NCBI GenBank assembly: GCA_036571765.1 | Contig: BROE01000018.1 | Span: 16,952,661 to 17,016,660 of the forward strand | Length of the DNA: 64,000 bases | Origin: Plecoglossus altivelis | Lineage: Eukaryota; Chordata; Actinopteri; Osmeriformes; Plecoglossidae | Direction: 5' to 3' | Shown: one piece after another, positions 36,774 through 50,100 of the stretch | Layout: the number at the start of each line of letters is the position of its first letter | Numbering within the stretch: the first letter of the stretch is position 1 | Made by a program: the position numbers and the translations under genes | The notes under the pieces: model-generated | What the model was told of the DNA's origin: nothing | The model's input: the letters and a program-made list of their open reading frames with translations, nothing else | Database searches by the model: none

Positions 36774-39700
36774 TCTCCGTCTGTCTCTCTGTCTCTCTCT
36801 TTCTCCCTCTCGCTCTCTCTGTCTCTCTCTCTGTCTCTCTCTCACTCGCTGTCTCCCTTGGTCTCTCCTGCAATTAATCAACTTACAATGCTATATAGGT
36901 ATATAGCCAATCTGTGGGACCACTCACACACAAAAGCACACACAGTTATCAGTACTTCCAGAGTGATTTCACACTCATTAAGTACACCGATTCTGCCCAT
37001 TTAGATGTATCCAAAAACGCATACCAGTTCCTTTTTTTAATGATATAATTGGAGGAGGAAAACTTGCTACAAGGACTGGCACTAATGTCAACCAATCAGA
37101 TTAGTATGTGTCATATTTTAAAATGTCTTTGTTTGGTCTCTAGGCAGAGTAATGCATGACAAGCGACCCACAATACCCCCCCTGCAGTCAGTTACCACAG
37201 TGGCTGCAATTAGCTTAGCTTTTCAATTAACATCACTGAACTTAATTGGCAATTATCCGGGCGTTGTCACCCTCACCTCAGCTTTGGGCTAGCAAACGAC
37301 CAGCTCCGTCGGAGGCCCTGGAACTTGTTAGACGTGTTTAACGTAAGAACGTTAACACGACGAGGAGAGACTCGCCGTGTGCGTCTAGCTCGGTCCAGCG
37401 TGCGTTAGCTGAGTCATGATTCGCTAACGCGGGGGGCGTCCGAGTCCTTTACGTGTTGTAGCGTCTGTCGATCTAACAAGTCATGATGTGATGTCACTTC
37501 CAATTCTACACAAGCCATAGGTCTCTCATGGCTGTGTGGTCGGTTGAAATAACCTGTATTCACGCTGTCTGGATCCAACTGGAGTATTTGATTCCTATTG
37601 TCAACCTTAAGTGTCGAGCGACAGAGAAATACTTTAGCTTTCAAGCCGTTTTTCATTCAATTACAGATTGAAAAAGGCCCATTCAACGGAGCGTTGTGAG
37701 ACATGTCTGGGTGATGTGGATCTCGTCCGTGCTTGCGTACGGGCGATGTGTGACCTAGCGATGCTGTGTTGACGGACCTAGGATTGTCAAGCCACGCTTA
37801 ATCTGGTTGCCCCTGGCACTCTGTGGCAGCACATCATCAGTAGGATCTCCAGTACAGGGGCCTGGTCTGATGGAAGAGAGGCACCTTTTTGAAGTCCTCT
37901 CGTCTCTCTGTCCCTCTCTCGCTTTTTCTCTCTCTCGCTCTGTCACCCTTCTCTCTCTCTCTCTCCCTCTCTCTCTCTCTCCCTCTCTCTCTCTCACTCC
38001 TCCACTACCACCTGCTTACTCCTCGACCTCCTTCCCCTCTCCTCTCCCTCTCCGCACCTTGTCTCAGTCTCTCTCTTCCTACCTCCTCCCTCCACCTCTC
38101 CTCTCTCTCCCGCCCTTTCCTCCCCCCTCCCTCATCCGCTCTCCTCCCAACCCATCCCCCGCCTCCCCCCTTCTCTCTACGTCCTCCTCTCCGCTTTGCA
38201 GCGAGTCTTCACACTCCTCGATGCGTCGAGAGGAAGTTGGCTAGGAGTGGGTGTGTTGTGGGGGGGAGGAGGGGGGAGGGGGAGGGGCGCTGCCTATGCA
38301 GAATGAGCTCTGTCTTGAAAACCTATTGTCTCTTCTTCTCTCTGTTTCTCTCTCTCTCGCTCTCTGTTTCTCTGTTTCGTGCATCGTCCCTTTAGTTCTC
38401 TCACGTCCTCTTTAAATTTCCTCTTTTCTTTTTCCCTCTATATCCCCAACCAACACCTTGACTCCTCCGACGCCCAACCCACAACCACACTTCCCCCATC
38501 CTCAGTTACATTTCCTGCGTTCGTTAACCGTTTCCTCACGATGCGCCCTCGGACCCCCCAAAGAAGACGACTGGCAAGAGATGTGAGACAGGAGAGAGTC
38601 TGTAAGGATTGAAAGAAACGGAAGGATATGAAGATTGCAATTCCTGATCACAGACCACATATCCCGTCTGATAAATCGCAGTAGATTGAAATCACACAAC
38701 GAGAAACCCAACAAAATGATGAAGGGCCAAGAGCTACTATCCATGACAGCGCCAAGATTTGCTGTGCTAAGAATGGGTGTCAAATGTGGTGTGCTAGAGA
38801 GGTGTCGGAATAGTGTGGTTGGGCGCGAAAGCGCTCAGTTGGAGGCGAGTGTACGTGTGTGTGTTGTGTGTTTGTTTGTGTGTTTGTGTTTGTTTTTGTG
38901 TTTGTGTGTTTGAGCTTGTGTGTGTGTGCTAGCGAGCGGTTCAGGTGTGCCAGTAAGCGTGTGTGTGTGCTAGAGAGCACGTGTGTGACTGAAGCATAAA
39001 AGCGAGCCGTCGCGTGTTGTGTGACTAGCGATGTACAGATCTGATCGTTATAATAGAGAACGAGCCAAGAGAGTGATAAATATAGTGGTGGATGTGCAGC
39101 GAGCGGGACTGATGTGAGTCCGTATAAGAGTGAGAAGTTGGCTTATCGTCGTGCTAGAGAGTCGTGTGGTGTAAGTTTGTGCCTGCGAGCCGTCACGAAT
39201 GAGTGGTGTACACAGAGCACGTGTTATGTGGCGCTAAAGCGCAGCGATCAGATGTCGTGTCTTGTGTGCTAGAGAGTGTAAATGTGTGTGTTCTAGAGAG
39301 TGTGTGTGTGCGTGTCTGCCAGCAAGTATGTGTGTCTATGCAAGCGAGCATGTATGTGTGTGTGCTAGCGAGCGTGTGTGCTACCAAGGGTGTGTGCTAG
39401 CGAGCGTGTGTGCTACCGAGGGTGTGCTAGCGAGTGTGTGTGTGTGCTAGAGTGTGTGTGTGCTAGCGAGCGTGTGCTAGCGAGTGTATGTGTGTGCTAG
39501 CAAGCGTTGTGTGCTAGCGAGTGTGTGCATGTGAACATGTGTGTGGGGGTGCTAGCGAGCATGTGTGTATGCTAGCGAGCGTGTGCGTGCGCTAGCGAGT
39601 GTGTGTGCTAGTGTGCGTGTGTGCTAGCGAGCATGTATTCGCGTGCTAGCAAGCATGTGTGCGTGTGTGCTAGCAAGCGTGTGTGCTAGCGAGCATGTGT

Positions 39701-42007
39701 GCTAGTGAGCGTATGTGCTAGCATGCTACCTGGCTGTGAGGTGATTATACAGATGTGGTTGTCCTTGTCATGAAAGCTGTGCTCTCATGCCATGAAACCA
39801 GTCGCATTCTAGAAACATCCAACACATTGAGAGTTCAATATCTTAGAAGGCTGAGCCAGAAGTGTCACTTATCCTCCGAAGGTTAACCAGTTTAGAGTGC
39901 CTTTTTGTTGTGTGTTTTAAGTGTAAATCGGCGAGTGTTCTTTTTCTGTAGACCCGCATTTTTAATGTGTGTTGTGTGTGTGTGTGTGTGTGTGTCAGAT
40001 GCAGCTTCTACTAGATCACATGTCTGGGGGTGTGTGTGTGTGTGTCTATGTATGTGTCTCTGTGTGTGTGCCAGCAGCAAATCAGGCAGACATGTGGGTG
40101 TGTTTGTTTTCGAAAACGTGAAGTGGGTGTGTGTGTGTGTGTCTGTCTGAAGTACATTTGTACAAATGACTGTGTGGGTGTGTCTGCTGAGTGTACAAAT
40201 GTGCACGTGTGCAAACTTATGCGTGGGAGTGTTTATTTTATATCTCCTTTGTGTGTGTGTGTATGTGTGTGTATGTGTGTGTATGTGTGTGTATGTGTGT
40301 GTATGTGTGTGTATGTGTGTGTGTTATGAGGGGCGGAACACACATTGTTTTTCCCTTTTCTCTTTGGTGGAGTCCTCCAGCCCACATGCATCTGTGGGCC
40401 ACTGTTGGTGTGTAACGTGTGTGTGTGTGTGTTGGGGGTATAGGGGCCTCACATGCTAAGCACATGGGCTGGTTGAGAAATGGGAGTGTGAAACTGCCTC
40501 CTCCTTTCTCTGCCTCTTTTTCTGCCTTTGTGTCTATCTCTGTCTCTACCTCTATCTCTGTCTCTGCCTCTGTCTCTACCTCTGTCTCTACCTCTACCTC
40601 TGTCTCTGTCTCTGTCTCTACCTCTGTCTCTACCTCTGTCTCTGTCTCTGTCTCTGTCTCTACCTCTGTCTCTACCTCTACCTCTGTCTCTACCTCTGTC
40701 TCTACCTCTATCTCTGTCTCTGCCTCTGTCTCTACCTCTGTCTCTACCTCTGTCTCTACCTCTGTCTCTACCTCTGTCTCTACCTCTGTCTCTACCTCTG
40801 TCTCTGTCTCTCGCATTGTCTCTGCTATTGCCTCTGCCTTTGTCTCTACCTCTGTCTCTGTGTCTGCCTCTCTTTCTACCTCTGCCCCTGTGTCTACCTG
40901 TCTCTGTCTCTACCTCTGTCTCTGTCTTTGCCTCGGTCTCTACCTCGGTCACTGTCTCTACCTCGGTCACTGTCTCTACCTCTACCTCTGTCTCTACCTC
41001 TGTCTCTGTCTCTGTCTCTCGCATTGTCTCTGCTATTGCCTCTGCCTTTGTCTCTACCTCTGTCTCTGTGTCTGCCTCTCTTTCTACCTCTGCCCCTGTC
41101 TCTACCTGTCTCTGTCTCTACCTCTGTCTCTACCTCTGTCTTTGCCTCGGTCTCTACCTCGGTCACGGTCTCTGTCTCTACCTCGGTCTCTGTCTCTACC
41201 TCTGTCTCTGCCTGTCTCTACCTCGGTCTCTGTCTCTACCTCTGTCTTTGCCTTTGTCTCTGACCAGAGAAAGAGAGACAAGGCGCTTCCAATCTCACAC
41301 AACATCTCCCAGCTTCCCTTTCTCCAACCACCACCGCACCTCCCCTCTCATGCAGCGCCGAGCATGGAACACACCATCCGTGTTCATCCCTCCCTTTCTT
41401 TTCCTTCCTATCACCCTTCCCTCTCTCCTTTGTTCTGCGTCTCATTCTTGGTTCTTTTCCTCTTATCTCCCTCCTGCTGTTCCTCCTCCCACTCCTCCCC
41501 TGCTCTCAGACACTAGCATTCTTCTAGTCGGTCAACCTTTGTGATACGTTTGTTTCTCCCACCCCTCCTGAAGGACAATGCTCTCACTCACATCCCCAGT
41601 CCCCAGTCCCGTTCCCGGTCCCCAGTCCCAGGCCCATTCACAGGTCCTGTCCCCAGTCCCCAGTCCCCAGTTCCCGGTCCCAGTCCCAGGCCCTTTCCTG
41701 GCAGTTGTAAAGACCGTAACCTTTGACCCCCATCCTTAACGTCAGCCTTGCCCCTCCTCCTCCCCACCCTCCTCTTTATGTCCTCTTGCAACACGTCGGA
41801 CGTCAGAGAACAGTCTCTGAATACATACCATTTTGATATGGTGATATGCCATATCAATGATACAGGAACTCTTACACGAGGTGGTATGTGATTGGACGTT
41901 TGGGGAAAGGGAGGTGGTATGAAAACGCTAGACTGGAACATGGTGGTGTTGGACTGGGAGAGGTTAGGAGGGCTCTGAGAGAGAGAGAGACAGAGAGAGA
42001 GAGAGAC

Positions 42008-42038
<31 letters not shown>

Positions 42039-42147
42039 AACAGAGACAGAAACAGACAGACAGAAACAGACAGACAGAAACAGACAGAAACAGACAGAAA
42101 CAGACAGACAGAAACAGACAGAAACAGACAGAAACAGACAGACAGAA

Positions 42148-42200
<53 letters not shown>

Positions 42201-42349
42201 GAGAGACACACACAGAGAGAGAGACACACACAGAGAGAGAGACACACACAGAGAGAGAGACACTCAGAGAGAGAGAGACACTCAGAGAGAGAGAGACACT
42301 CAGAGAGAGAGAGACACTCAGAGAGAGAGAGACACACACAGAGAGACAC

Positions 42350-42382
<33 letters not shown>

Positions 42383-44803
42383 GAGACAGAGAGAGAGACA
42401 CAGAGAAAGAGACACAGAGAAAGAGACACAGAGAGACACAGAGAGAGAGAGAGAAGCAGGTGAAAAGGACTAAACTCCGCCTTGTTGTTGTTGTCCCATC
42501 CATCTTCCCTTCCCCGCCCACCCTCGCCCGGTCACCATGGCGTCAGCCAACCAGATATCCCCTGGGACGTGGCGGGCAGGGTTGTCGCGGTTCAGGCGGG
42601 TTCACAGTTGCCGTGGGGGTGGGTGGACGGTTAGAGCGTGGTGAAGGGGTCGCGGGGGGTCGCGGGGGCCAGAGGAAGGCTCATCCATGTATTGATCTCT
42701 CAGCCTCTCTGACGGAGACTTTGATGGGTTAAAGGGTTCCTTTAAGTGGGGGGATGTTGATTGGTGGGTTTTCTCGCCTGACTTGATTTTGCATACTGGG
42801 TGGCCTCCCTCCCCCCCTCCCTACCTCATCCCCTCCCCCCCTCCTTCACAAACACGCTCTCTTAGGGCTGTGCATGCCCCGCCCCCAGCAACCCAGGTTT
42901 AAATCTCTCACCCCCATTCAGAGTATCTCCCCTCCCCCTCCCTCCCTCCCTCGCACGAGGGGGTGGAATTCTCAGTCGCCATGACGCGGGCTGATTCAAC
43001 CAGCTGCAGCAAGAAGATCTGCAAAATGGCGGGGTCCTGAGGCAAGGTTGGGGTGGTCCTCCGCTGTGCGGAACCGTGTTTGGAGATGGGCTCCGCCGGT
43101 CCTGCTGTCTAACACGCAACCCTGCTGAGATCGTAAACACACACATCTTCACCGCAAACCTCCAGACTCTAGCGTTCCAAACTCTGCCAGGCCGTTGGAA
43201 AGAGCCCACCAGCTCGCGGCGCCCAGGAACATGTTTGGCTGCTGACTGTTTGCGTTCACCACCGTCCCTCTTTAGGATTGGCTCATTGTTCCTGGGAGCG
43301 GAGATGGAGGGTTCAAAGGTTACGGGGGAGGGGAGGGATTAGATGATGGATTTTCCCTTCCTGAGTCCTCGGGCGGACCTGTGTGGAGCTCCTCCCCCCC
43401 CTGACCCCTGACCTCAGTGCCTCTCACCCACCTAGCAGCTCCCCCTGCAGGCTAACTCAGGTAGCTGCACCCTGAGCTACGAGGCAGAGCCTGATAACTG
43501 ATCACCTCAGCTAACCTGGCCTAGGAGTAAGACGGGTGGCTTTAGTCCAAAGGTGATTGGCTGAGAGGATTCTACCGAGAGGAGGGTGGAGGCGAGGGGA
43601 TGTCCTAGCGCCTGTGTGGGGAGCACACCGTACCTGGAGAGTGACGCCTTGTCCTCTCCTGGCTCAGCTGATGGCTGGGATCCAGTGATCCAGTGATCCA
43701 GTCAGCCCTCTGACTGCCTTGCAGCACCTGTTGGTGAGGAGCGCTAGAGAGCTTCTGATAAACAGAGGCAGTGTCCTTCCTCTGCCTCCTCCCTGCCTCC
43801 CTTCCTCTCCCCCTTCTCCTCCACCTCCTCCCTCCTGCCTGCCTGCCTCCTTTCCGCTACCCCTTCTCCTCCACCTCCTCCTCCCCCTGCCTGCCTCCTT
43901 TCCGCTACCCCTTCTCCTCCACCTCCTCCTCCCCCTGCCTGCCTCCCTTCCTCTCCCCCTTCCACCTCCACCTCCTCCTCCTTCTCCCTGCCTCCCTTCC
44001 TCTGTCCTTTCCCTTCCTCTTCCTCCTGCCTCCCTTCCTCTCCCTTCCCTTCCACCTCCTCCTCCCCCCTCCCTGCCTCTCCTTCTCTTTCTTCCTCCAC
44101 CTCCTCCCTTCCCTTCACCTCCTCCTCCTCCTCCCCTCCCTGCCCTCCTTTCCTCTCCCCCTTCACCTCCACCTCCTCCTCTTCTCCTGCTCCTTCTCCT
44201 GTCCTTTCCCTTCCACCTCCCTTTCTTTCAGTCAGACTGTTTCTCTTTCACTCTTCTCCCCTGCTGTCACACTCTCACTCTGTTCCATTCCAAAGTCGCG
44301 TGCTGGTCCGCTCACTTTCTCTTTTTGAGTCCCCCTCTCTCTCCCCCTCACTTGCTCTCAACCTCTCCCTCCCTCTCTCCCTCCCTCTCTCTCTCCCTCT
44401 CTCTATCTCTCTCTCTCCTCCCTCTCTCTCTCCCTTCTCTCCCTCTCTCTGTCTAACTATCTATCTCTCTCTGCCTCTCTCTTTCTCTCTTCTCTTCTCC
44501 CCCCCCTCTTTCTTCTCTCTTCTTCTCCTCTCTCTCTCTTTCTGGGTGGGTTCCAGGGCAGCTGGCAGGGTGTTACAGCTGTCGTTAGTGTCCGCTTTCA
44601 ATATATGCTTTCTCCCCCCCTGGATCCAGCCAACACGCACGCACACACACACACAACACACACCTCTATGAGTCCAGGCCAGCAACAGGCATGGGGATAT
44701 GCAAGCTGGCAGAAGCTGATGAGATGAGCCGCACACACTGTCCGCGTCGCTCATGTGTACCGAACCAGCATGCTAAGACCTGAAACACCAGACCAGCAGT
44801 TGT

Positions 44804-44841
<38 letters not shown>

Positions 44842-45020
44842 CTCTGTGTATGTATCTGTGTGTGTGTGGGTGGGTGTGTGTATCTGTGTGTGTGTGTGGG
44901 TGTGTGTGTGTGTGTGTATCTCTGTGTATGTGTGTGTGTGCGTGCGTTTGTGTGTGTGTTTTTGTTTGTGTGTGCGTGTTTGTTTTTGCGTGTGTGTGTG
45001 TCTGTTGTGTGTGGTGTGTG

Positions 45021-45106
<86 letters not shown>

Positions 45107-47068
45107 GCCAGTTTTGACAGCTTGTCATAACTTTCACTGCATTGACGGTCAGTGCAGCCGAGCCCATCTTTGGTGTCAGATTATTTCCAGAGAGCGACTC
45201 TGCTGTTTGTTTCTCAGATTGTAAAAGAGCAAACCTCCTTCATGATCTCCTATTTAAACAGTCTACCAGTGTTAACAAGTAGCAGTTGAACATCACACTG
45301 TTTATGGTGGGAGGCTAGTTTGAAGTTACAAGTACCTCGTTTATTTATACCCATAAATAACACTGTTTCCACCAGAGGCATCGATGGTACATATGTTGTT
45401 CGTCTTGCTTGTTTTGAAACTTGACTTTGTATATTCTTGTTTACCGTACTGTGTAACTATGTACGTTAAGTGTTCTCTAACAGACTCTCTCTCTCTCTGT
45501 CTCTCTCTCTGTCTCTCTCTCTCTCTCTGCCTGTCTCTCTCTCTTCTCTTCTCTCTCTCTGTCTCTCTCCCGCTGTCTCTCTCTCTCTCAGGACCAGGAA
45601 ACTCCAGATCAGAAACATTCCACCACACCTGCAGTGGGAGGTGAGTGTAGGTCCCTTTCTCAATTACCTTAGAACCCCTCGGATCTAACCTGCAGAACCT
45701 TGGATCTAACCTGCAGAACCTTGGATCTAACCTGCAGAACCTTGGATCTAACCACCTGCAGAACCCCAGCTAGCACGGTAGCATAGTTAGCATGGTACCA
45801 TAAACCTGTTAATGTCTAGAGAACACACACACACACAGACACACACAGACACGCACACACACACAGACACACACACAGACGCACACACAGACACACACAC
45901 ACAAACACACACACAGACACACACACACACAAACACTCACGCACACAGACACATACATACACACACACACACACACACATGTTCATACACAGATATCCTG
46001 GAAGGAACTAGGCAGCTGTGTTGATCACCTCAGCCGGTCCACCCCTGCAGGTGTGGGACCATGGCTGCATGTTGCACCAGGCGTCTGACTGGAAGCCCCG
46101 CTAATGATGCCAATTAGCTCAGGCCCGTTGTCGTGGCGACAGCAGTTGTTTGAGCGATGCCACACCGAATCAGCAGCCTCCGCTGTTCCCCGGCCTGTTT
46201 CCTGTGGGATGCTTTCTGCTGCGGTGTGGAAGACTACCGCCACGGATAAACACAAAGAAGTTATCAATAAAATAGTCAAATACCAACTTTAAGAAAGAAA
46301 ACTTTTAGGGTATTTAAACGAAGCACATTTTATAGCAGGCGGGTGGTAGATTAATGCTAGATTAGTCTGGGGGAGACAAGGGATTCAGTTCACTGGTCTG
46401 CCCTTGTGGTCTGCCCTTGTGGCCTGCCCTTGTAGTCTGCCCTTGTGGCCTGCCCTGGTAGTCTACCCTTGTAGTCTGCCCTTGTGGCCTGCCCTGGTAG
46501 TCCACCCTTGTAGTCTGCCCTTGTGGCCTGCCCTGGTAGTCTACCCTTGTAGTCTGCCCTTGTGGCCTGCTCTTGTAGTCTGCCCTTGTAGTCTGCCCTT
46601 GTAGTCTACCCTTGTAGTCTACCCTTGTACTCTACCCTTGTAGTCTGCCCTTGTGGTCTGCCCTTGTAGTCTGCCCTTGTAGTCTGCCCTTGTAGTCTGC
46701 CCTTGTGGCCTGCCCTGGTAGTCTGCCCTTGTAGTCTGCCCTTGTAGTCTGCCCTTGTGGTCTGCCCTTGTGCACCAAGGTGATGGGTTGAAGCAGCTAA
46801 CCTGAACAGAGCTGGATGTCTTTAGGCTCCTGTCCTGGTAACAACATTGTCTGCTGATGTAGGAGATAGATGGAGATGGAGAATGGTGTTAGTCCTACTG
46901 ACAGGATACTGAAGGTTGACCTGGATACCTGCCTGACTTTGTCCTTCAACACACAACACTGTCTAAAGACAGGAACACTGTCATACTTTACTACGGGTTA
47001 GTGTGACTCTTTAAAGGAGTGTGTGTGTGTGTTCTGGTGTATGCTGGGTCTGACAGCACTTTGTGTAG

Positions 47069-47109
<41 letters not shown>

Positions 47110-50100
47110 AGTGTGTTCTGGTGTATGCTGGGTCTAACAGCAGGTTGTGTAGGTCTGGGTGTGTGTGTGTGTGTGTGTGTGTATGAGTGTGTTCTGGTGT
47201 ATGCTGGGTCTAACAGCAGGTTGTGTAAGTGAGCCAAGGCAGCTCTGTCTCCCCGTCTCGCTCGCTCGCTGTAGCCAGCACCACAAACCAGCGCCTGATT
47301 GGTTGGGTCTTACCGGTGCTGACCACACGGGGGAGCCATCTGTCAGCGGAGCTGGAGCACGCCGTCTCTGGGCTGCGCTGAACGGCTTATTAGTGTTATA
47401 ATGGAGGAATAGGTTATCTCCACCAAAGTAAATGCAACACATTCATCGATTGAAATTACTTGGCAGGCTGTATGTGCGTGCGTGTGTGTACGTACATGTG
47501 CGCGTGTGTGTGTGCTCGTGTGTGTGTGTGTCCACACTAACAATCTAATCTTGCCACAGGTGTTGGATGGTTTGCTGGCCCAGTATGGAACTGTGGAGAA
47601 CTGTGAACAAGGTATCTCTCTCTAGCTACCTCACCTCATACAGAACTGCTAGCCAGACAGTAGCTACTTCACCTCATACAGAACTGCTAGTCAGACAGTA
47701 GCTACCTCACCTCATACAGCACTGCTAGTCAGACAGCAGCTACCTCACCTCATACAACACTGCTAGCCAGACAGTAGCTACCTCACCTCATACAGCACTG
47801 CTAGTCAGACAGTAGCAACCTCACCTCATACAGAACTGCTAGCCAGACAGCAGCTACCTCACCTCATACAGTACTGCTAGCCAGACAGTAGCTACCTCAC
47901 CTCATACAGTACTGCTAGCCAGACAGTAGCTACCTCACCTCATACAGTACTGCTAGCCAAACAGTAGCTACCTCACCTCATACAACACTGCTAGCCAAAC
48001 AGTAGCTACCTCACCTCATACAGTACTGCTAGCCAAACAGTAGCTACCTCACCTCATACAGCATTGCTAGCCAGACAGTAGCTACCTCACCTCATACAGC
48101 ATTGCAAAACAGTGGCCTGGCAGCCAGCTAGCCGCTCGCTAATCACATCTGATCCATCAGGTCCTTAAATCAGTACAGGTGATGCATGTGATGAGTGATA
48201 TTATAGTCTGGCTCACAGGGGAAATACTGCCTACGATTTTACAACCTCAACTCATATTGCTCCCTCCTTCTTTTCTCTTTTTATTGCTCTCTGTTTCCCT
48301 CTTCTCTCTCCTCTCTCGCTCTCCCTCTTCTCTCTCTTGCTCTTCTCTACTTCTCTCTCACTTTCTCCTCTCGCCTCTTTCTTTCCCACTCTCTCTCCCT
48401 CTCCTCTCTCTTGCTCTTCTCTCTCCTTATCTCTCACTCTCTTCTCTTTCTTTCCCACTCTCTCCCCCACTCTCTCCCCCCTTTCTCCNCCCCCCCCCTC
48501 TCTCCCCCCTCTCTATTACCTCTAGTGAACACAGACAGTGAGACTGCCGTAGTGAACGTCACATATGGAACTCGGGAACATGCCAGACAGTAAGTCATCT
48601 CTTCCCCTCTCGTCACCTTCTAGTTTCTCTCATCCTCTCATCTCACTCTCATCCTCTCATCTCACTTTCATCCTCTCATCCTCTCATCTCGCTTTCATCC
48701 TCTCATCTCACTCTCATCCTCTCATCCTCTCATCTCACTCTCATCCTCTCATCCTTTCATCTCACTCTCATCCTCTCATCTCACTTTCATCCTCTCATCT
48801 CACTCTCATCCTCTCACACGCCCTCCTTCTCTTTAGACTGTTCTTCATCACACCTGCTCCTTAACACGTCTCGATAGTGTGTCTGACAATCTAAATCGCT
48901 GGCAAAGTAGTTGGCACTCTGCTCTTCCCTTGGCACGCTCACCGGACCGCTTCAGAGCGAGACTCTCCTGCCCTCTAGTGGCGGTTTAGCGCGACTGGAG
49001 CTGAGAGTGGCGAGCTCTACTGATGAATGAATAGACGAGCGCGAAACAAACCACGCGCTAGTCGATACGATACACAGTATGATTCACTTGAGTTAGTTCC
49101 CCGTCCAGTGACCAGTCATGCAGAGGCGTTTGGAGGGAAAGATCTTGATGTTGATGAATGAGATGGATTCACCCTCACAGTAGATGAGGTGTGAGGTGAG
49201 TAATGCTCTCCGTAGTAACGACTCCCCCCCCTTCCTCCTCTCCAGAGCAATCCAGAAACTGAACGGCTACCAGTTTGAGAACAATGCCCTCCGAGTCTCC
49301 TACATCCCAGACGAGAACTCCGAGATGGAAGCGGGTCGTGGCCCCGACAACGGTCGCCGGGCGGGGTACGGGCCCCGTGGGCCTCGGGGCGGCTCGCCGT
49401 CCGGCATGCCTTCCAAGCACCAACACGCCGACATCCCTCTGCGCCTGCTCGTGCCCACGCAGTACGTGGGAGCCATCATCGGCAAGGAGGGAGCCACCAT
49501 CCGCAACATCACCAAGCAGACCCAGAGCAAGTCAGTAAAGATGCCTGAGCAGTCTATCTGTCTGTCTCTGTCTGTCTGTCCGCCTGTCTGTCTGTCTCTG
49601 AGAGACTGTTCTGGCCCCCACAGTGTCTGAGCAGGTCTTTTTCTACATCAAGATGTCTGTGTAAGTTTCTCTCCAACCTACAGATTGTTGGATACTAACA
49701 AACCCAGAAAACAGTCCCACCAGCCCCTTAAAAGAAAGACAGAACTTCTTAAATCACCCCAGTCTACAGGACTAGCTAGCAGTGTCAACCAGGTGTGGGT
49801 GGAAGGTGTTGAGGATGAGTGGTTAGTCTGATGCCTCTCTTCTCCTCCTGGCTCTCAGGATCGACGTCCACCGCAAGGAGAACGCCGGCGCGGCTGAGAA
49901 GCCGATCAGCATCCACTCCACCCCTGATGGATGTTCCTCCGCCTGCAAGATGATCCTAGACATCATGCACCAGGAAGCCAAGGACACCAAGACGTAAGAC
50001 CACACACTCACACACACACACACACTGCTACACACACACTCACACTGCAACACACACACTCACACCGCTACATACACCGCTTCACACACACTCACACCGC

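Larger units (their letters stand above)
14973..45591 (+). other. igf2bp1: igf2bp1 intron 2 (30.6 kb)
   Basis: A very large intron; vertebrate IGF2BP genes also have a large early intron. From 15 to 31 kb it is mostly unique AT-rich sequence. From 31 to 45.5 kb it is dominated by simple repeats and error-rich patches. I found no nested coding gene. The long frames inside are repeat translations or lack recognisable homology. Repeats and structures are listed individually. Confidence 0.85.

Noticed and set aside
42460..42732. Open frame over GC-rich intron sequence after the CAGA array
   Set aside because: No homology, and the frame overlaps low-complexity GGGGTC repeats.
44755..45224. Cys/Val-rich frames over GT repeats
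   Set aside because: Translated microsatellite; also at 0.6-1.1, 21, 36.3, 40.2, 47 and 52.4 kb. Not cysteine-rich proteins.
47623..48112. Regular spaced repeats resembling a CRISPR array
   Set aside because: Units are contiguous with no unique spacers, in a vertebrate intron; it is a minisatellite.
48489..48489. Ambiguous base N
   Set aside because: A single uncalled base in a poly-C run of intron 4; it affects no exon.
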